Shown here: piece after piece, positions 54,257 to 62,720 of the stretch
How the letters are laid out: each line of letters begins with the position of its first letter
How positions within the stretch are numbered: the stretch's first letter is position 1
NCBI GenBank assembly: GCA_949293415.1
Contig: CASFDK010000043.1
Span: 1 to 64,000 of the forward strand
Length of the DNA stretch: 64,000 bases
DNA from: an uncultured Verrucomicrobiota bacterium
GTDB taxonomy: Bacteria; Verrucomicrobiota; Verrucomicrobiia; Opitutales; Intestinicryptomonadaceae
Reading direction: 5' to 3'
Position numbers and translations under genes: made by a program
Notes under the pieces: model-generated
Databases searched by the model: none
Told to the model about the DNA's origin: nothing
Seen by the model: only the letters and a program-made list of their open reading frames with translations

Positions 54257-55117
54257 TTAGAAAAGGTTCGATGCTATGCCCAAGAAAATCAGTCCCGAGA
54301 TTGAAACGCTTTCGTAGAGGAAAACCAGCTGCGTCTTTTTTACCCCGAACAACGCTATCGTTATCACGCCAAAAACGTAAAGGCAGGCAATCACCGCAAC
54401 ACACGCCGCATAGACCGCATTCAACTTGAAAACGACCCCGACCGAAGTGAGAAAAACCGCCGACAAAGCAAACGAACACGCCGCTATTGCAAGAGTCATC
54501 CGACGCCCGAACTTTGCGGGCACGGAATGGAGCTTGTGGGCTTTATCGAAATCGATATCCTGAAGCGCGTAGATTAAGTCGAAACCCGCAATGTTGAAGA
54601 GCAGGGCAAAGCCGAGCGGAAGAATGCGCGGGTCGAACGAATCCGCCGCCGCAATCCACGCGCCGACAGGGGCGAGGGCGAGCGCAATACCCAAAATGTA
54701 GTGCGCCCCGAACGTAAAACGCTTTGCATAGGAATAGCCGAACAAAACCGCGAGCGCGGGAAACGACAGCCAAAAACAGAGCCAGTTTATCATCGCCGCC
54801 GCGCCTACGAAAGCCGCAGCGGAAATCGCCGTAAAAACGGATGCGTCGCGGACGGAAATTTTGCCCGTTACGGTGGGGCGGTTCATCGTGCGCGGGTTGA
54901 GCGCGTCGACATCGCGGTCGGCTATCCTGTTGAAGCCCATCGCCGCCGAACGCGCGGCGGAGAAGGCTACGATAGTCCAGAAAATTTTCCAAACGCCGAA
55001 ATCGAATCCGCAGAGCTTTACAAGACAGAGCGCCGACAACGCAAACGGCAACGCAAAAAGCGTGTGCGCAAGCTTTATCATTTCGGCGTAAACTTTCGCA
55101 GACTTAAAAAAATCCAT
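54257..55117 (-). CDS. UbiA-family aromatic prenyltransferase, probably quinone biosynthesis
   Basis: 286 residues from the ATG at 55117 (MDFFKSAKVYAEMIKLAHTL); a longer frame to 55207 would run into repeat copy C. About eight to nine membrane helices. The two Asp-rich prenyl-diphosphate motifs are NRIADRDVDALNPRTMNRP and YALQDIDFDKAH. Attaches a polyprenyl chain to an aromatic ring in the membrane. Adjacent ubiX and ubiD indicate quinone synthesis, probably MqnP of the futalosine menaquinone route, although 4-hydroxybenzoate prenyltransferase is the usual label. Confidence 0.88.
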   Translation of the reverse strand: MDFFKSAKVYAEMIKLAHTLFALPFALSALCLVKLCGFDFGVWKIFWTIVAFSAARSAAMGFNRIADRDVDALNPRTMNRPTVTGKISVRDASVFTAISAAAFVGAAAMINWLCFWLSFPALAVLFGYSYAKRFTFGAHYILGIALALAPVGAWIAAADSFDPRILPLGFALLFNIAGFDLIYALQDIDFDKAHKLHSVPAKFGRRMTLAIAACSFALSAVFLTSVGVVFKLNAVYAACVAVIACLYVFGVITIALFGVKKTQLVFLYESVSISGLIFLGIASNLF

Positions 55118-55204
55118 TCGCCAATACTTGCACGACAATCCGCCAAGCTCAAGTATAATTAACGGGTTTCGAATATTCGCAAAATAAACTCGATACAACA
55201 AAGC

Positions 55205-55304
55205 CATTGAGCGGCGAAACGCCGCTCAATGCGTACTTATACAAAAAAGGCGCGACCATAGTCGCGCCTAAGCATCACACAACGCCCAAACTTCGTTTGG
55301 GCGT
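55205..55304 (+). repeat. Three-hairpin dispersed element, copy C
   Basis: Hairpin 1 is CATTGAGCGGCG-AAA-CGCCGCTCAATG (55205-55231). The linker is GCGTACTTATACAAAAAA. Hairpin 2 is GGCGCGACCATAGTCGCGCC (55249-55268). The second linker contains AGCATCACA. Hairpin 3 is ACGCCCAAAC-TTC-GTTTGGGCGT (55282-55304). It lies between rpmG and ubiA, both on the other strand. A further palindrome GCAGGCACCTGCCTGC ends at the rpmG stop. Confidence 0.88.
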
Positions 55305-55340
55305 CAAGGGCTTTGCCTTTGCGTGCAGGCACCTGCCTGC

Positions 55341-55514
55341 CTATTTCTTGATTTCTTTGTGGAGAGTTCTGCGCTTGAGCGACGGATTGTACTTCATCTT
55401 TTCGACTTTTTTGCCGTCGGGCTTGCGCGGGTTGCGCGTAGTCATATAGCGCGAGGGCGACTTGCCTTCTTTGCGTGCTTCAGTGCATTCAATGATAACG
55501 ATTTCTCTGGGCAT
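55341..55514 (-). CDS. rpmG: 50S ribosomal protein L33
   Basis: 57 residues, starting [18 protein letters not shown] and ending [11 protein letters not shown], with the family core [12 protein letters not shown] and [14 protein letters not shown]. Only one Cys is present, so this is the zinc-free form. A weak AAGG ribosome-binding site precedes the ATG. A candidate promoter TTGAAA-17 bp-CACTAT is at 55555-55583. Single-gene unit between dapF and ubiA. Confidence 0.95.
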   Translation of the reverse strand: MPREIVIIECTEARKEGKSPSRYMTTRNPRKPDGKKVEKMKYNPSLKRRTLHKEIKK

Positions 55515-55554
55515 AAACTAACCTTTTCTGTCTGATTTTTAAAATATCCCTCGC

Positions 55555-55583
55555 ATAGTGCCGAAGAGATAAAAGCCTTTCAA
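55555..55583 (-). promoter_or_regulatory. Candidate promoter of rpmG
   Basis: On the minus strand TTGAAA, 17-bp spacer, CACTAT, about 40 bases before the rpmG start. Confidence 0.4.
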
Positions 55584-55612
55584 GCTTAATTTTCAAATTT
55601 TGCAATTTTAAG

Positions 55613-55640
55613 AAAAACATCCTCCGCCGCAAAGACGGAG
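55613..55640 (-). terminator. Terminator after the DapF homologue
   Basis: Minus-strand stem CTCCGTC / GGCGGAG with one G-U pair, then GATGTTTTTCT. Confidence 0.65.
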
Positions 55641-55669
55641 AATGGGGAAAAAGCGCGATTCCAATCCAT

Positions 55670-56530
55670 CTACTTAAGCGGGACGACCTGCGAGAGCACC
55701 TCGGGCGACATCTCGTATACGCCGACGGGGGTCGCGGGACCGGTCATCGTGATGGAGAAATCGGGTGCGATTTTAATCGAGAGGTTTCCGCCCTCCATAT
55801 GCACGGTTATGTCGCCGTCGCAGAGACCGAGCTTGTGGGCTACGGAAGCCGCCGCGCTCGAGCTGCTTCCCGATGCGAGCGTATAGCCCGCGCCGCGCTC
55901 CCAAATCTCGATTTTGATGTTGTTGCGGTCGAGCACCTGCAAAAACTGGACATTCGTGCGGTTCGGGAAAATCGACGTCATATTCTCGATTTTCGGACCG
56001 AGCGCGTGGGCGATTTCCGATGAAACCTCCTTCATCGGCAGCACGCAGTGCGGATTGCCGACAGTTGCGCAGCAGTAGTCGTATTTTTTGCCGTCGATTT
56101 CGAACTGCTTGTCGACCACCTCGCCGTCGACGCCGAGCACGGGAATTTTCTTTGCGTCGAAGCTAACCTTGCCCATCTCGACGGTAATCTTGTTGCCGCC
56201 CTCCGAGACGGTGCATTTTACCACGCCGCCGAGCGTATCGACGGAAAATTCCTCGTCCACCCCTACGCGTTTTGTGTCGAAGAGATAGCGCGAGAAAATG
56301 CGCAGCCCGTTGCCGCTTTTTTCGGCTTCGGACGCGTCGGGATTGAGAATGCGCAGTTTGAAATCCGCCTTGTCGGACTTTTCGGGTCCGAAGAGGATTC
56401 CGTCGGAACCGAGCCCGAAATTGCGGTGGCATATCTTGACTACATCGATACCTTCGGGGCATTTGGGGCAGTCGACGGGGTCGAGTACCAGATAGTCGTT
56501 TCCGAGTGCGTGATATTTCGAGAATTTCAT
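55670..56530 (-). CDS. dapF: Diaminopimelate epimerase homologue with both catalytic Cys replaced by Ser
   Basis: 286 residues, the normal DapF length and two-lobed architecture, starting MKFSKYHALGNDYLVLDP. In DapF two cysteines act as acid and base. Here the first motif reads NPDASEAEKSGNGLR with Ser72 in place of Cys, and the second reads ERGAGYTLASGSSSS with Ser220 in place of Cys. The codons are AGC and TCG, so these are not single sequencing errors. Surrounding substrate residues (ERGAG, NPDxS, GNPHC) are kept. It may be a slower Ser-based DapF or a related isomerase. Confidence is high for the fold and low for activity. Confidence 0.8.
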   Translation of the reverse strand: MKFSKYHALGNDYLVLDPVDCPKCPEGIDVVKICHRNFGLGSDGILFGPEKSDKADFKLRILNPDASEAEKSGNGLRIFSRYLFDTKRVGVDEEFSVDTLGGVVKCTVSEGGNKITVEMGKVSFDAKKIPVLGVDGEVVDKQFEIDGKKYDYCCATVGNPHCVLPMKEVSSEIAHALGPKIENMTSIFPNRTNVQFLQVLDRNNIKIEIWERGAGYTLASGSSSSAAASVAHKLGLCDGDITVHMEGGNLSIKIAPDFSITMTGPATPVGVYEMSPEVLSQVVPLK

Positions 56531-56638
56531 AACGGCGGGAAAATCTGGATTCTCGCCCGCGCGTTTTCAAGACTTTTTTAAGCCCCGAAATATTTGACAC
56601 GCCCGCCGAATCTGCTTTGATTGACGGATTTTCCGAAT
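56531..56638. promoter_or_regulatory. Divergent dapF/bioB intergenic region
   Basis: 108 bases between divergent starts. TTGACA at 56594-56599 is a perfect -35 for the rightward biotin operon, but no good -10 stands 16-18 bases on; TTGATT at 56617 is the best available. No BirA-type palindrome was seen. Confidence 0.35.
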
Positions 56639-57586
56639 ATGGACATTTCAGAAAAAATAATCGGCGGGACAAGGCTTTCCCGCAAAGACGCACTCGAACT
56701 TGCAAAAACCGCGCCGCTCGACGAAATCTGCGCCGCAGCCGATGCGGTGCGCGAGCATTTCCTCGGACGCGAAGTCGACACCTGTTCGATAATGAACGCC
56801 CGCTCGGGCAAATGCTCGGAAAACTGCAAGTGGTGCGCACAGTCGGCGCATTATTCCACGGGTTGCGATGTCTACGGCTACGTTTCGGCGGAGTCGGCGC
56901 TCGAACACGCGCGTTATTTCAAGGCTAGGGGCGTTCGCAGATTCTCGCTTGTAACGAGCGGCAGAAGCGTGTCGGACGCGGACATATCGAAGCTCTGCGA
57001 CGCGTTCGAGGCAATCAAAAAAGAGGGCGGCATCGGGCTTTGCGGTTCGTTCGGGCTTCTGACAAAGCCGCAGTTCGAAAGGCTCGCGGCGGCGGGGATG
57101 ACGCGCTTCCACTGCAATCTCGAAACCGCGCCGTCGTACTTCCCGAAACTTTGCACGACGCACACAATCGACGACAAAATAAACTCGATACGCGCCGCGC
57201 GCGAGGCTGGGCTTGGCATTTGCAGCGGCGGAATCATCGGAATGGGCGAGACCTTCGAGCAGCGCGTTGAGCTTGCCGATACACTCGCGAATCTGGAAGT
57301 GGATTCCATTCCGATGAATATTTTGCAGCCGATAAGGGGAACGCCGCTCGAGAACATGCCGCCGCTTTCGACCGACGAAATCTTGCTTTCGTTCGCGGTA
57401 TTTCGCTTGATGAACCCCCGTGCACACATACGCTTTGCGGGCGGGCGCGCGGCGATACGCGGCGAGCAGGAACGCGCCCTCCATTCGGGCGTGAGCGCGA
57501 TTTTGATGGGCGATATGCTCACAACCGTAGGCTCGTCGCTCGACTCCGACTTCAAAATGCTCGACAGGCTCGGCTATGAATATTGA
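56639..57586 (+). CDS. bioB: Biotin synthase
   Basis: Radical SAM enzyme inserting sulfur into dethiobiotin. 315 residues from the ATG at 56639; a TTG six codons earlier is possible. The cluster motif is Cys59, Cys63, Cys66 in GKCSENCKWCAQSAH. ICSGGIIGMGET and NILQPIRGTPLE are typical. First gene of the biotin operon; its end overlaps bioA by 11 bases. Confidence 0.97.
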   Translation: MDISEKIIGGTRLSRKDALELAKTAPLDEICAAADAVREHFLGREVDTCSIMNARSGKCSENCKWCAQSAHYSTGCDVYGYVSAESALEHARYFKARGVRRFSLVTSGRSVSDADISKLCDAFEAIKKEGGIGLCGSFGLLTKPQFERLAAAGMTRFHCNLETAPSYFPKLCTTHTIDDKINSIRAAREAGLGICSGGIIGMGETFEQRVELADTLANLEVDSIPMNILQPIRGTPLENMPPLSTDEILLSFAVFRLMNPRAHIRFAGGRAAIRGEQERALHSGVSAILMGDMLTTVGSSLDSDFKMLDRLGYEY

Positions 57587-58844
57587 GCGGATAATAGAAC
57601 TCGACCTCAGGCATGTCTGGCACCCGTACGCCGGCACGAAAAATCCGCCTACCCCTTACGTCGTGGATTCGGCGGAGGGCGTGTACCTGAACCTCGCCGA
57701 CGGGCGCAGGGTCATAGACGGAATGTCGTCGTGGTGGGCGGTCGCCTACGGCTACAAAAATCCGAAAATCGACGCCGCGGTAAAGGCGCAACTCGAAAAG
57801 ACAAGCCACGTTATGTTCGGCGGAATAACGCACGAAGGCGCGGCGAAACTCGCGGAAACGCTCTCTGATATGACGGGGCTTGAACGGGTGTTCTTTTGCG
57901 ACTCGGGTTCGGTCTCGGTTGAGGTTGCAATGAAGATGGCGTTGCAGTTTTGGCGGGCGAAGGGCGACGAAAAACGCACGAAATTCGCAACCGCGCGCGG
58001 CGGATACCACGGCGATACTTGGCACGCAATGTCGGTATGCGACCCCGTCAACGGAATGCATTCGCTGTTCTCGGGCGGGCTTCCGATAAACTACTTTGCG
58101 CCGCGCCCCGAATCGCGCTTCGACGGCGACTGGGACGCGTCCGATATCGAACCGATGCGCAAACTTTTCGCGGAAAAGTCCGACGAGCTTGCCGCCGTAA
58201 TAATCGAGCCGATTGTGCAGGGCGCGGGCGGAATGCGCTTCTACCATCCGCAGTATCTGCGCGAGCTGAAAGCCCTTTGCGACGAATACGGAGTGCTTCT
58301 GATTCTCGACGAAATCGCGACGGGCTTCGGACGCTCGGGCAGAATGTTCGCCTCGGAATGGGCGGGGGTAAAGCCCGACATTATGTGCCTCGGCAAGGCG
58401 TTGACGGGCGGTTATCTGAGCTTTGCCGCAACGCTCGCTTCAGAAAACGTGGCGGATACGATTTCGAATTTCGGCGTGGGAACTTTTATGCACGGACCCA
58501 CGTTTATGGCAAACCCGCTCGCGTGCTCGGCGGCAAACGCGGCAGTCGATATCGCGCAAAACGGCGGGATTGCCGAAAAGGTCGCGGGCATCGAACGCGT
58601 GTTGAAGGACGGGCTTCTGCCGCTTAAATCGCGCGGAAGCGTTGCCGATGTGCGCGTGCTCGGGGCTATCGGCGTGCTCGAAATGCGCGGACGAATCGAC
58701 GTGCCCGCAGTCCAGAAAATCCTCGTCGATTCGGGGGTTTGGCTGCGCCCGTTCGGGAAACTTCTGTATACAATGCCGCCTTTCATTTCGACCGCCGACC
58801 AAGTGCGGCAAATTACTGACGCAATCTCGCGCGTCGCAAAATGA
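57576..58844 (+). CDS. bioA: Adenosylmethionine-8-amino-7-oxononanoate aminotransferase
   Basis: PLP enzyme that makes 7,8-diaminononanoate in biotin synthesis. 422 residues. [19 protein letters not shown] at the start is the BioA signature. [24 protein letters not shown] with the PLP Asp region and [10 protein letters not shown] with the PLP-binding Lys follow. Overlaps bioB at the start and bioF (ATGA) at the end. Confidence 0.96.
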   Translation: MNIERIIELDLRHVWHPYAGTKNPPTPYVVDSAEGVYLNLADGRRVIDGMSSWWAVAYGYKNPKIDAAVKAQLEKTSHVMFGGITHEGAAKLAETLSDMTGLERVFFCDSGSVSVEVAMKMALQFWRAKGDEKRTKFATARGGYHGDTWHAMSVCDPVNGMHSLFSGGLPINYFAPRPESRFDGDWDASDIEPMRKLFAEKSDELAAVIIEPIVQGAGGMRFYHPQYLRELKALCDEYGVLLILDEIATGFGRSGRMFASEWAGVKPDIMCLGKALTGGYLSFAATLASENVADTISNFGVGTFMHGPTFMANPLACSAANAAVDIAQNGGIAEKVAGIERVLKDGLLPLKSRGSVADVRVLGAIGVLEMRGRIDVPAVQKILVDSGVWLRPFGKLLYTMPPFISTADQVRQITDAISRVAK

Positions 58845-60010
58845 CGATGTTCGACTTCGAAAAAACATTGCAGACATTCAAAGACGGCGGCGCGTACAGA
58901 ACGGTGTGCCGCGCCGACGTTTCGGGTTCGCGCATAACGCTCGACGGGCGCAATTATACGAGCTTTGCGGGAAACGACTACCTCGGAATTTCGGGCCGCA
59001 CGGACTGGCAGCGCGAATTTCTTTTTCGGCTTGCCGACTCGCCGCAATACCAGATGGGCTCGCTTTCGTCGCGTCTGCTCGGGTGCAATTCTTCGGCGTT
59101 TGCCGATTTCGAAGATTTCGCGGCAAACTGCTATTCGCGGCAATGTTCGGCGGAAAAAAAATGCCTGCTTTTCAACTGCGGCTACCATGCAAACTCGGGC
59201 ATAATTCCCGCGCTCGCGCGGAAGGGCGACTTGGTGGTAGCCGACAAACTTTCGCACGCAAGCCTCATCGACGCGCTTCGCCTTACCGAAGCCCAATGGC
59301 TGCGTTTTCCGCACAACGATTTTGACAGGCTCGACGAAATTCTGCGGCGCAGGCGCGGCGAATTCGGGAACGTCTTCATCGCAACGGAAGCCGTCTTCAG
59401 TATGGACGGCGACCTTTGCGACATTCCGCGCCTTGTCGAAATCGGGAAAAAGTACGGCGCGTTTCTCTACGTCGACGAGGCGCATTCGTTCGGTCTCTAC
59501 GGCGGAGGACTTGGGCTTTGCGCGCAGTCGGGGCTTCTCGGCGAAATCGACTTGGTTATGTGCACGCTCGGGAAGGCGGCGGCTTCAGAGGGCGCGTTTG
59601 CAGTCTGTTCGCCGGAAACGCGCGAAATGCTCGTCAACAAATGCCGCACGTTTATTTTCTCGACCGCGCTTTCGCCGATAGGCGCAAGGTGGTCGAAATT
59701 CGTCTTCGAAAAAATCCTTTCGATGGATGCGGAACGCGAACACCTTCGCAATATTTCCCGCCTGTTCGCCGAAAAGACGGGTGCGGCGGGGATGTCGCAA
59801 ATAGTTCCCGTGGTGGTAGGCGACGAAAATCGGGCGGTAAAACTCGCCGAACATATGCGCGAAGCCGGCTTCATATCGCCCGCGATACGCCCGCCGACCG
59901 TTCCGAAAAACTCGTCGCGACTGCGCTTTTCGTTTTCCGCGGCGCACACAGCGGGGGAAGTTCTAGCCGCCGCGCAAACCCTCGAAAACGCATTGAAAGG
60001 CGGACTATGA
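58841..60010 (+). CDS. bioF: 8-amino-7-oxononanoate synthase
   Basis: PLP enzyme condensing pimeloyl thioester with alanine. 389 residues; starts [10 protein letters not shown], with a second ATG two codons in. NDYLGISG, GSLSSRLLGCNSS, the DEAHSFGLYG motif and TLGKAAASEGAF with the PLP Lys are present. Coupled by ATGA overlaps to bioA and to the BioGC gene. Confidence 0.94.
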   Translation: MTMFDFEKTLQTFKDGGAYRTVCRADVSGSRITLDGRNYTSFAGNDYLGISGRTDWQREFLFRLADSPQYQMGSLSSRLLGCNSSAFADFEDFAANCYSRQCSAEKKCLLFNCGYHANSGIIPALARKGDLVVADKLSHASLIDALRLTEAQWLRFPHNDFDRLDEILRRRRGEFGNVFIATEAVFSMDGDLCDIPRLVEIGKKYGAFLYVDEAHSFGLYGGGLGLCAQSGLLGEIDLVMCTLGKAAASEGAFAVCSPETREMLVNKCRTFIFSTALSPIGARWSKFVFEKILSMDAEREHLRNISRLFAEKTGAAGMSQIVPVVVGDENRAVKLAEHMREAGFISPAIRPPTVPKNSSRLRFSFSAAHTAGEVLAAAQTLENALKGGL

Positions 60011-61401
60011 AGTACGAAAAACTTTCGGACGGCAATTCCGCGCTTATCGCGTTTTTCGGCGGTTTCGCGTGTTCGGGAAAAATCCTTTCGCGCACGCGCC
60101 TTCCCGAAGATTGCGATGTCGTCGTGTTCTACGACTACCGCGATTTCGACACCGATTTCGATTTCGGAGCGTACAGGAAAATTGCGGTCGTGGCGTGGTC
60201 GTTCGGGGTGGGGGTCGCCGATATTCTCGCGGAAAAAATCGGCAACACTTACATGCGGATAGCCGTCAACGGCTCGCCTTTCCCGATTGACGACACTCGC
60301 GGGATTCCTGCGGAAATTTTCCGCAAGACGCTCGAAAATTTCGACGGGCGCGCAAAGCTCAAATTCTTCAGGCGCATCTGCGGCGGAAGCGCGGAGCTTG
60401 CCGAACTCGAGCCGTTGCTTGCCGACCGCACCGCCGACGAACTGGGAGACGAACTGGCGTTTCTCGGAAAGGCGTTTGCCGAAAACCCAACCGCCTCGAA
60501 GCATTGGAACGCCGCGTTTGCGTCGTGCGGCGACAGAATCTTTCCGCTCGAAAACCTGAAACGCGCCTTCGGCGGAATGCTCGATGTGGGCGAGGGCGAA
60601 CACCTGAACGTGTCGGACTTCGGCGTTGCGCTGTCGCTTGCGGCGCAGCGCGTTTCCAAAACCCGCGCGGGCTTCGACAAAAATTCGGAAACCTATTCGG
60701 AAAACGCATTCGTCCAACGCGACATCGCAATAACGCTCGCCGAAAAGCTCGGCGACTTCGACGCGCACACTGCGGAAGTTGCGAACATTCTCGAGGTCGG
60801 CTGCGGCACGGGCTTTCTTACCTGTGAGCTCTCGCCGAAATTTCCCGCCGCGCAGTGGCATCTGAACGACATCAGCGAGCGTATGTGCGAACGCGCCGCC
60901 GCAAAGACTGCGGGCGCGCGGATAGTCGGCGGCGATGTAATGAGCGTGAATTTCGCGGAAAAGATGGATCTGATTGTGTCGTCGTCGTGCCTGCAATGGG
61001 TTTCCGATTTGCCCGCGCTCTTCGAAAAATTCGCAAAGATTTCGTCCGACGGTGCGGTGCTCGCGTTTTCCACTTTCGGCGCGGAAAATTTCCGCCAGAT
61101 AAAAAAGCTTACGGGTGACGGACTGCGCTATGACACGCGTACGGAGATAAGAACGCTGCTCGCGGCGGCGGGGTTTCGTGTGCTGTATTCCGCCGAAGAC
61201 ATTTTGGATATAACTTTCGCGACACCCGCCGAAGTGCTCAGGCATATGAAATACACGGGCGTAAACGGCAGGTTCGCCCGATTCTGGACGCCGAGGAAAT
61301 TCGCCGACTTTTCCTCGCGCTACACTGCGGAATTTTCCGACGGAAGCGGTGTTGTTTTGACATACAACCCCATTTACGTCATAGCTGAAAAATCGATATG
61401 A
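60007..61401 (+). CDS. bioC: Fused BioG-BioC: pimeloyl-ACP methyl ester esterase and malonyl-ACP O-methyltransferase
   Basis: 464 residues. The N-terminal part (about 1-215) is BioG-like, with nucleophile Ser65 in VVAWSFGVGV. It frees pimeloyl-ACP from its methyl ester. The C-terminal part (about 220-464) is BioC, with the SAM motif EVGCGTGFLT at 263-272 and the substrate stretch SSSCLQWVSDL. Both ends of the methyl-ester protection cycle are on one chain, as also known in Bacteroidota. The ATG at 60007 overlaps the bioF stop, and the stop overlaps bioD. Confidence 0.93.
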   Translation: MKYEKLSDGNSALIAFFGGFACSGKILSRTRLPEDCDVVVFYDYRDFDTDFDFGAYRKIAVVAWSFGVGVADILAEKIGNTYMRIAVNGSPFPIDDTRGIPAEIFRKTLENFDGRAKLKFFRRICGGSAELAELEPLLADRTADELGDELAFLGKAFAENPTASKHWNAAFASCGDRIFPLENLKRAFGGMLDVGEGEHLNVSDFGVALSLAAQRVSKTRAGFDKNSETYSENAFVQRDIAITLAEKLGDFDAHTAEVANILEVGCGTGFLTCELSPKFPAAQWHLNDISERMCERAAAKTAGARIVGGDVMSVNFAEKMDLIVSSSCLQWVSDLPALFEKFAKISSDGAVLAFSTFGAENFRQIKKLTGDGLRYDTRTEIRTLLAAAGFRVLYSAEDILDITFATPAEVLRHMKYTGVNGRFARFWTPRKFADFSSRYTAEFSDGSGVVLTYNPIYVIAEKSI

Positions 61402-62030
61402 AATTTTTTGTAAGCGGAACGGACACAAACATAGGCAAGACCGCCGCGACGGGCTGGCTCGCCCGCCGCTATGCGGAACGCGGACTGCGGGTAATTACGC
61501 AAAAACTCGTGCAGACGGGCTGCACCGGAATCTCGGAGGACGTAGCGGAGCACAGGCGCATTATGGGCAGCCCCCTACTGCCGTGCGACACCGATTTTAC
61601 GACGTGCCGATACGTGATGAAATATCCCGCATCGCCGCACATCGTCGCCGAAATGGAGGGCGTAAAGCTCGACTTCGACGCTCTCGACTCCGATACGCAA
61701 AAGCTCGAAAAATCTTTCGACATAGTGCTTGTGGAGGGCGCGGGAGGTCTTGCCGTTCCGCTTGCCGAGGGCTTTACGATGGGCGACTACGCCGCAAAAT
61801 ACGGTCTGCCGCTTTGGCTTGTCGTGCCGTCGAAGCTGGGCAGCCTAAACCACGCGATACTTTCGCTCGAATACTGCGCCGCGCGGAAAATCGAACTTGC
61901 CGGAATCGTCTACAATACCTTTCCGTCCGCGCCGCGCGAAATAGAGGCTTCAACTTGCGTCTATTTGAAAAAACTTCTCGCCGACTCTTGGCAAAACGCC
62001 GAATTTCTCGAAATGGGAGAACTGAAATGA
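61398..62030 (+). CDS. bioD: Dethiobiotin synthase
   Basis: ATP-dependent carboxylation forming the ureido ring. 210 residues. P-loop FVSGTDTNIGKTAATGWLA, LVQTG, and VEGAGGLAVPL are diagnostic. ATGA overlaps on both sides continue the biotin operon. Confidence 0.96.
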   Translation: MKFFVSGTDTNIGKTAATGWLARRYAERGLRVITQKLVQTGCTGISEDVAEHRRIMGSPLLPCDTDFTTCRYVMKYPASPHIVAEMEGVKLDFDALDSDTQKLEKSFDIVLVEGAGGLAVPLAEGFTMGDYAAKYGLPLWLVVPSKLGSLNHAILSLEYCAARKIELAGIVYNTFPSAPREIEASTCVYLKKLLADSWQNAEFLEMGELK

Positions 62031-62701
62031 AAAAGCAATACAAAGCCGTGCTGTTCGATTTGGACGGCACGTTAATCAGCAACTACGTCGCAATCCACAA
62101 GTGTCTTTGCGAGTCTTTCGGAGAGTTCGGCATACCCGCGCCCGAATACGACACCGTTTTCCACACGGTGGGCGGCTCGATTCTCATCACGATTAAAAAG
62201 CTGCTCGCGCCGCTCGGGCTCGAGGAAAAGGCGGACGTTGTGGCGGCGAGATATCTCGAACTTTTCCCGAAGCACATCTTCGACGGGCTTTCGAAAATGC
62301 CCTACGCCGCGGAGCTTCTCGACGCGCTCAAGGCGCGCGGTCTGAAGATAGCGTGTTTTACGAACAAGCAGCAGGACGGCGCGGAGCCGATTCTCGAACG
62401 CGTCGGGCTCGACAAACATCTCGACGCGGTAATCGGCACTACGCTCCACTCGCCGCGCAAACCCGAACGCGCGTTCACCGAGTCGGCGCTGGCGATTCTC
62501 GGCACGGCTCCCGAAGAAACGCTCGGCGTGGGCGACTCGCCGTACGACTATAAGGCGGCGCGTGTCTGCGGTCTCGACAGCGCGCTTGTGGCCACGGGCG
62601 GCGACTCGTCGGAATTTCTTTCCCGCGAGTGCCCCGAAACCGTCGGGGTTTTCCGCGATTTCAGGGAGCTTGCGAAAACGGTGTTCGATATAGATTTGTA
62701 A
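62027..62701 (+). CDS. HAD-superfamily phosphatase, phosphoglycolate phosphatase-like
   Basis: 224 residues from the ATG at 62027, which overlaps the bioD stop. HAD motifs: FDLDGTLIS at 10-18, ACFTNKQ as motif II, KPERAF with the motif III Lys, and GVGDSPYDYKAAR as motif IV. The helical cap is of the Gph/PGMB type. Substrate unknown. Placement at the end of the biotin operon by coupling suggests co-expression but not necessarily a biotin role. Confidence 0.85.
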   Translation: MKKQYKAVLFDLDGTLISNYVAIHKCLCESFGEFGIPAPEYDTVFHTVGGSILITIKKLLAPLGLEEKADVVAARYLELFPKHIFDGLSKMPYAAELLDALKARGLKIACFTNKQQDGAEPILERVGLDKHLDAVIGTTLHSPRKPERAFTESALAILGTAPEETLGVGDSPYDYKAARVCGLDSALVATGGDSSEFLSRECPETVGVFRDFRELAKTVFDIDL

Positions 62702-62720
62702 TTTTATTTGATAAAACGCA

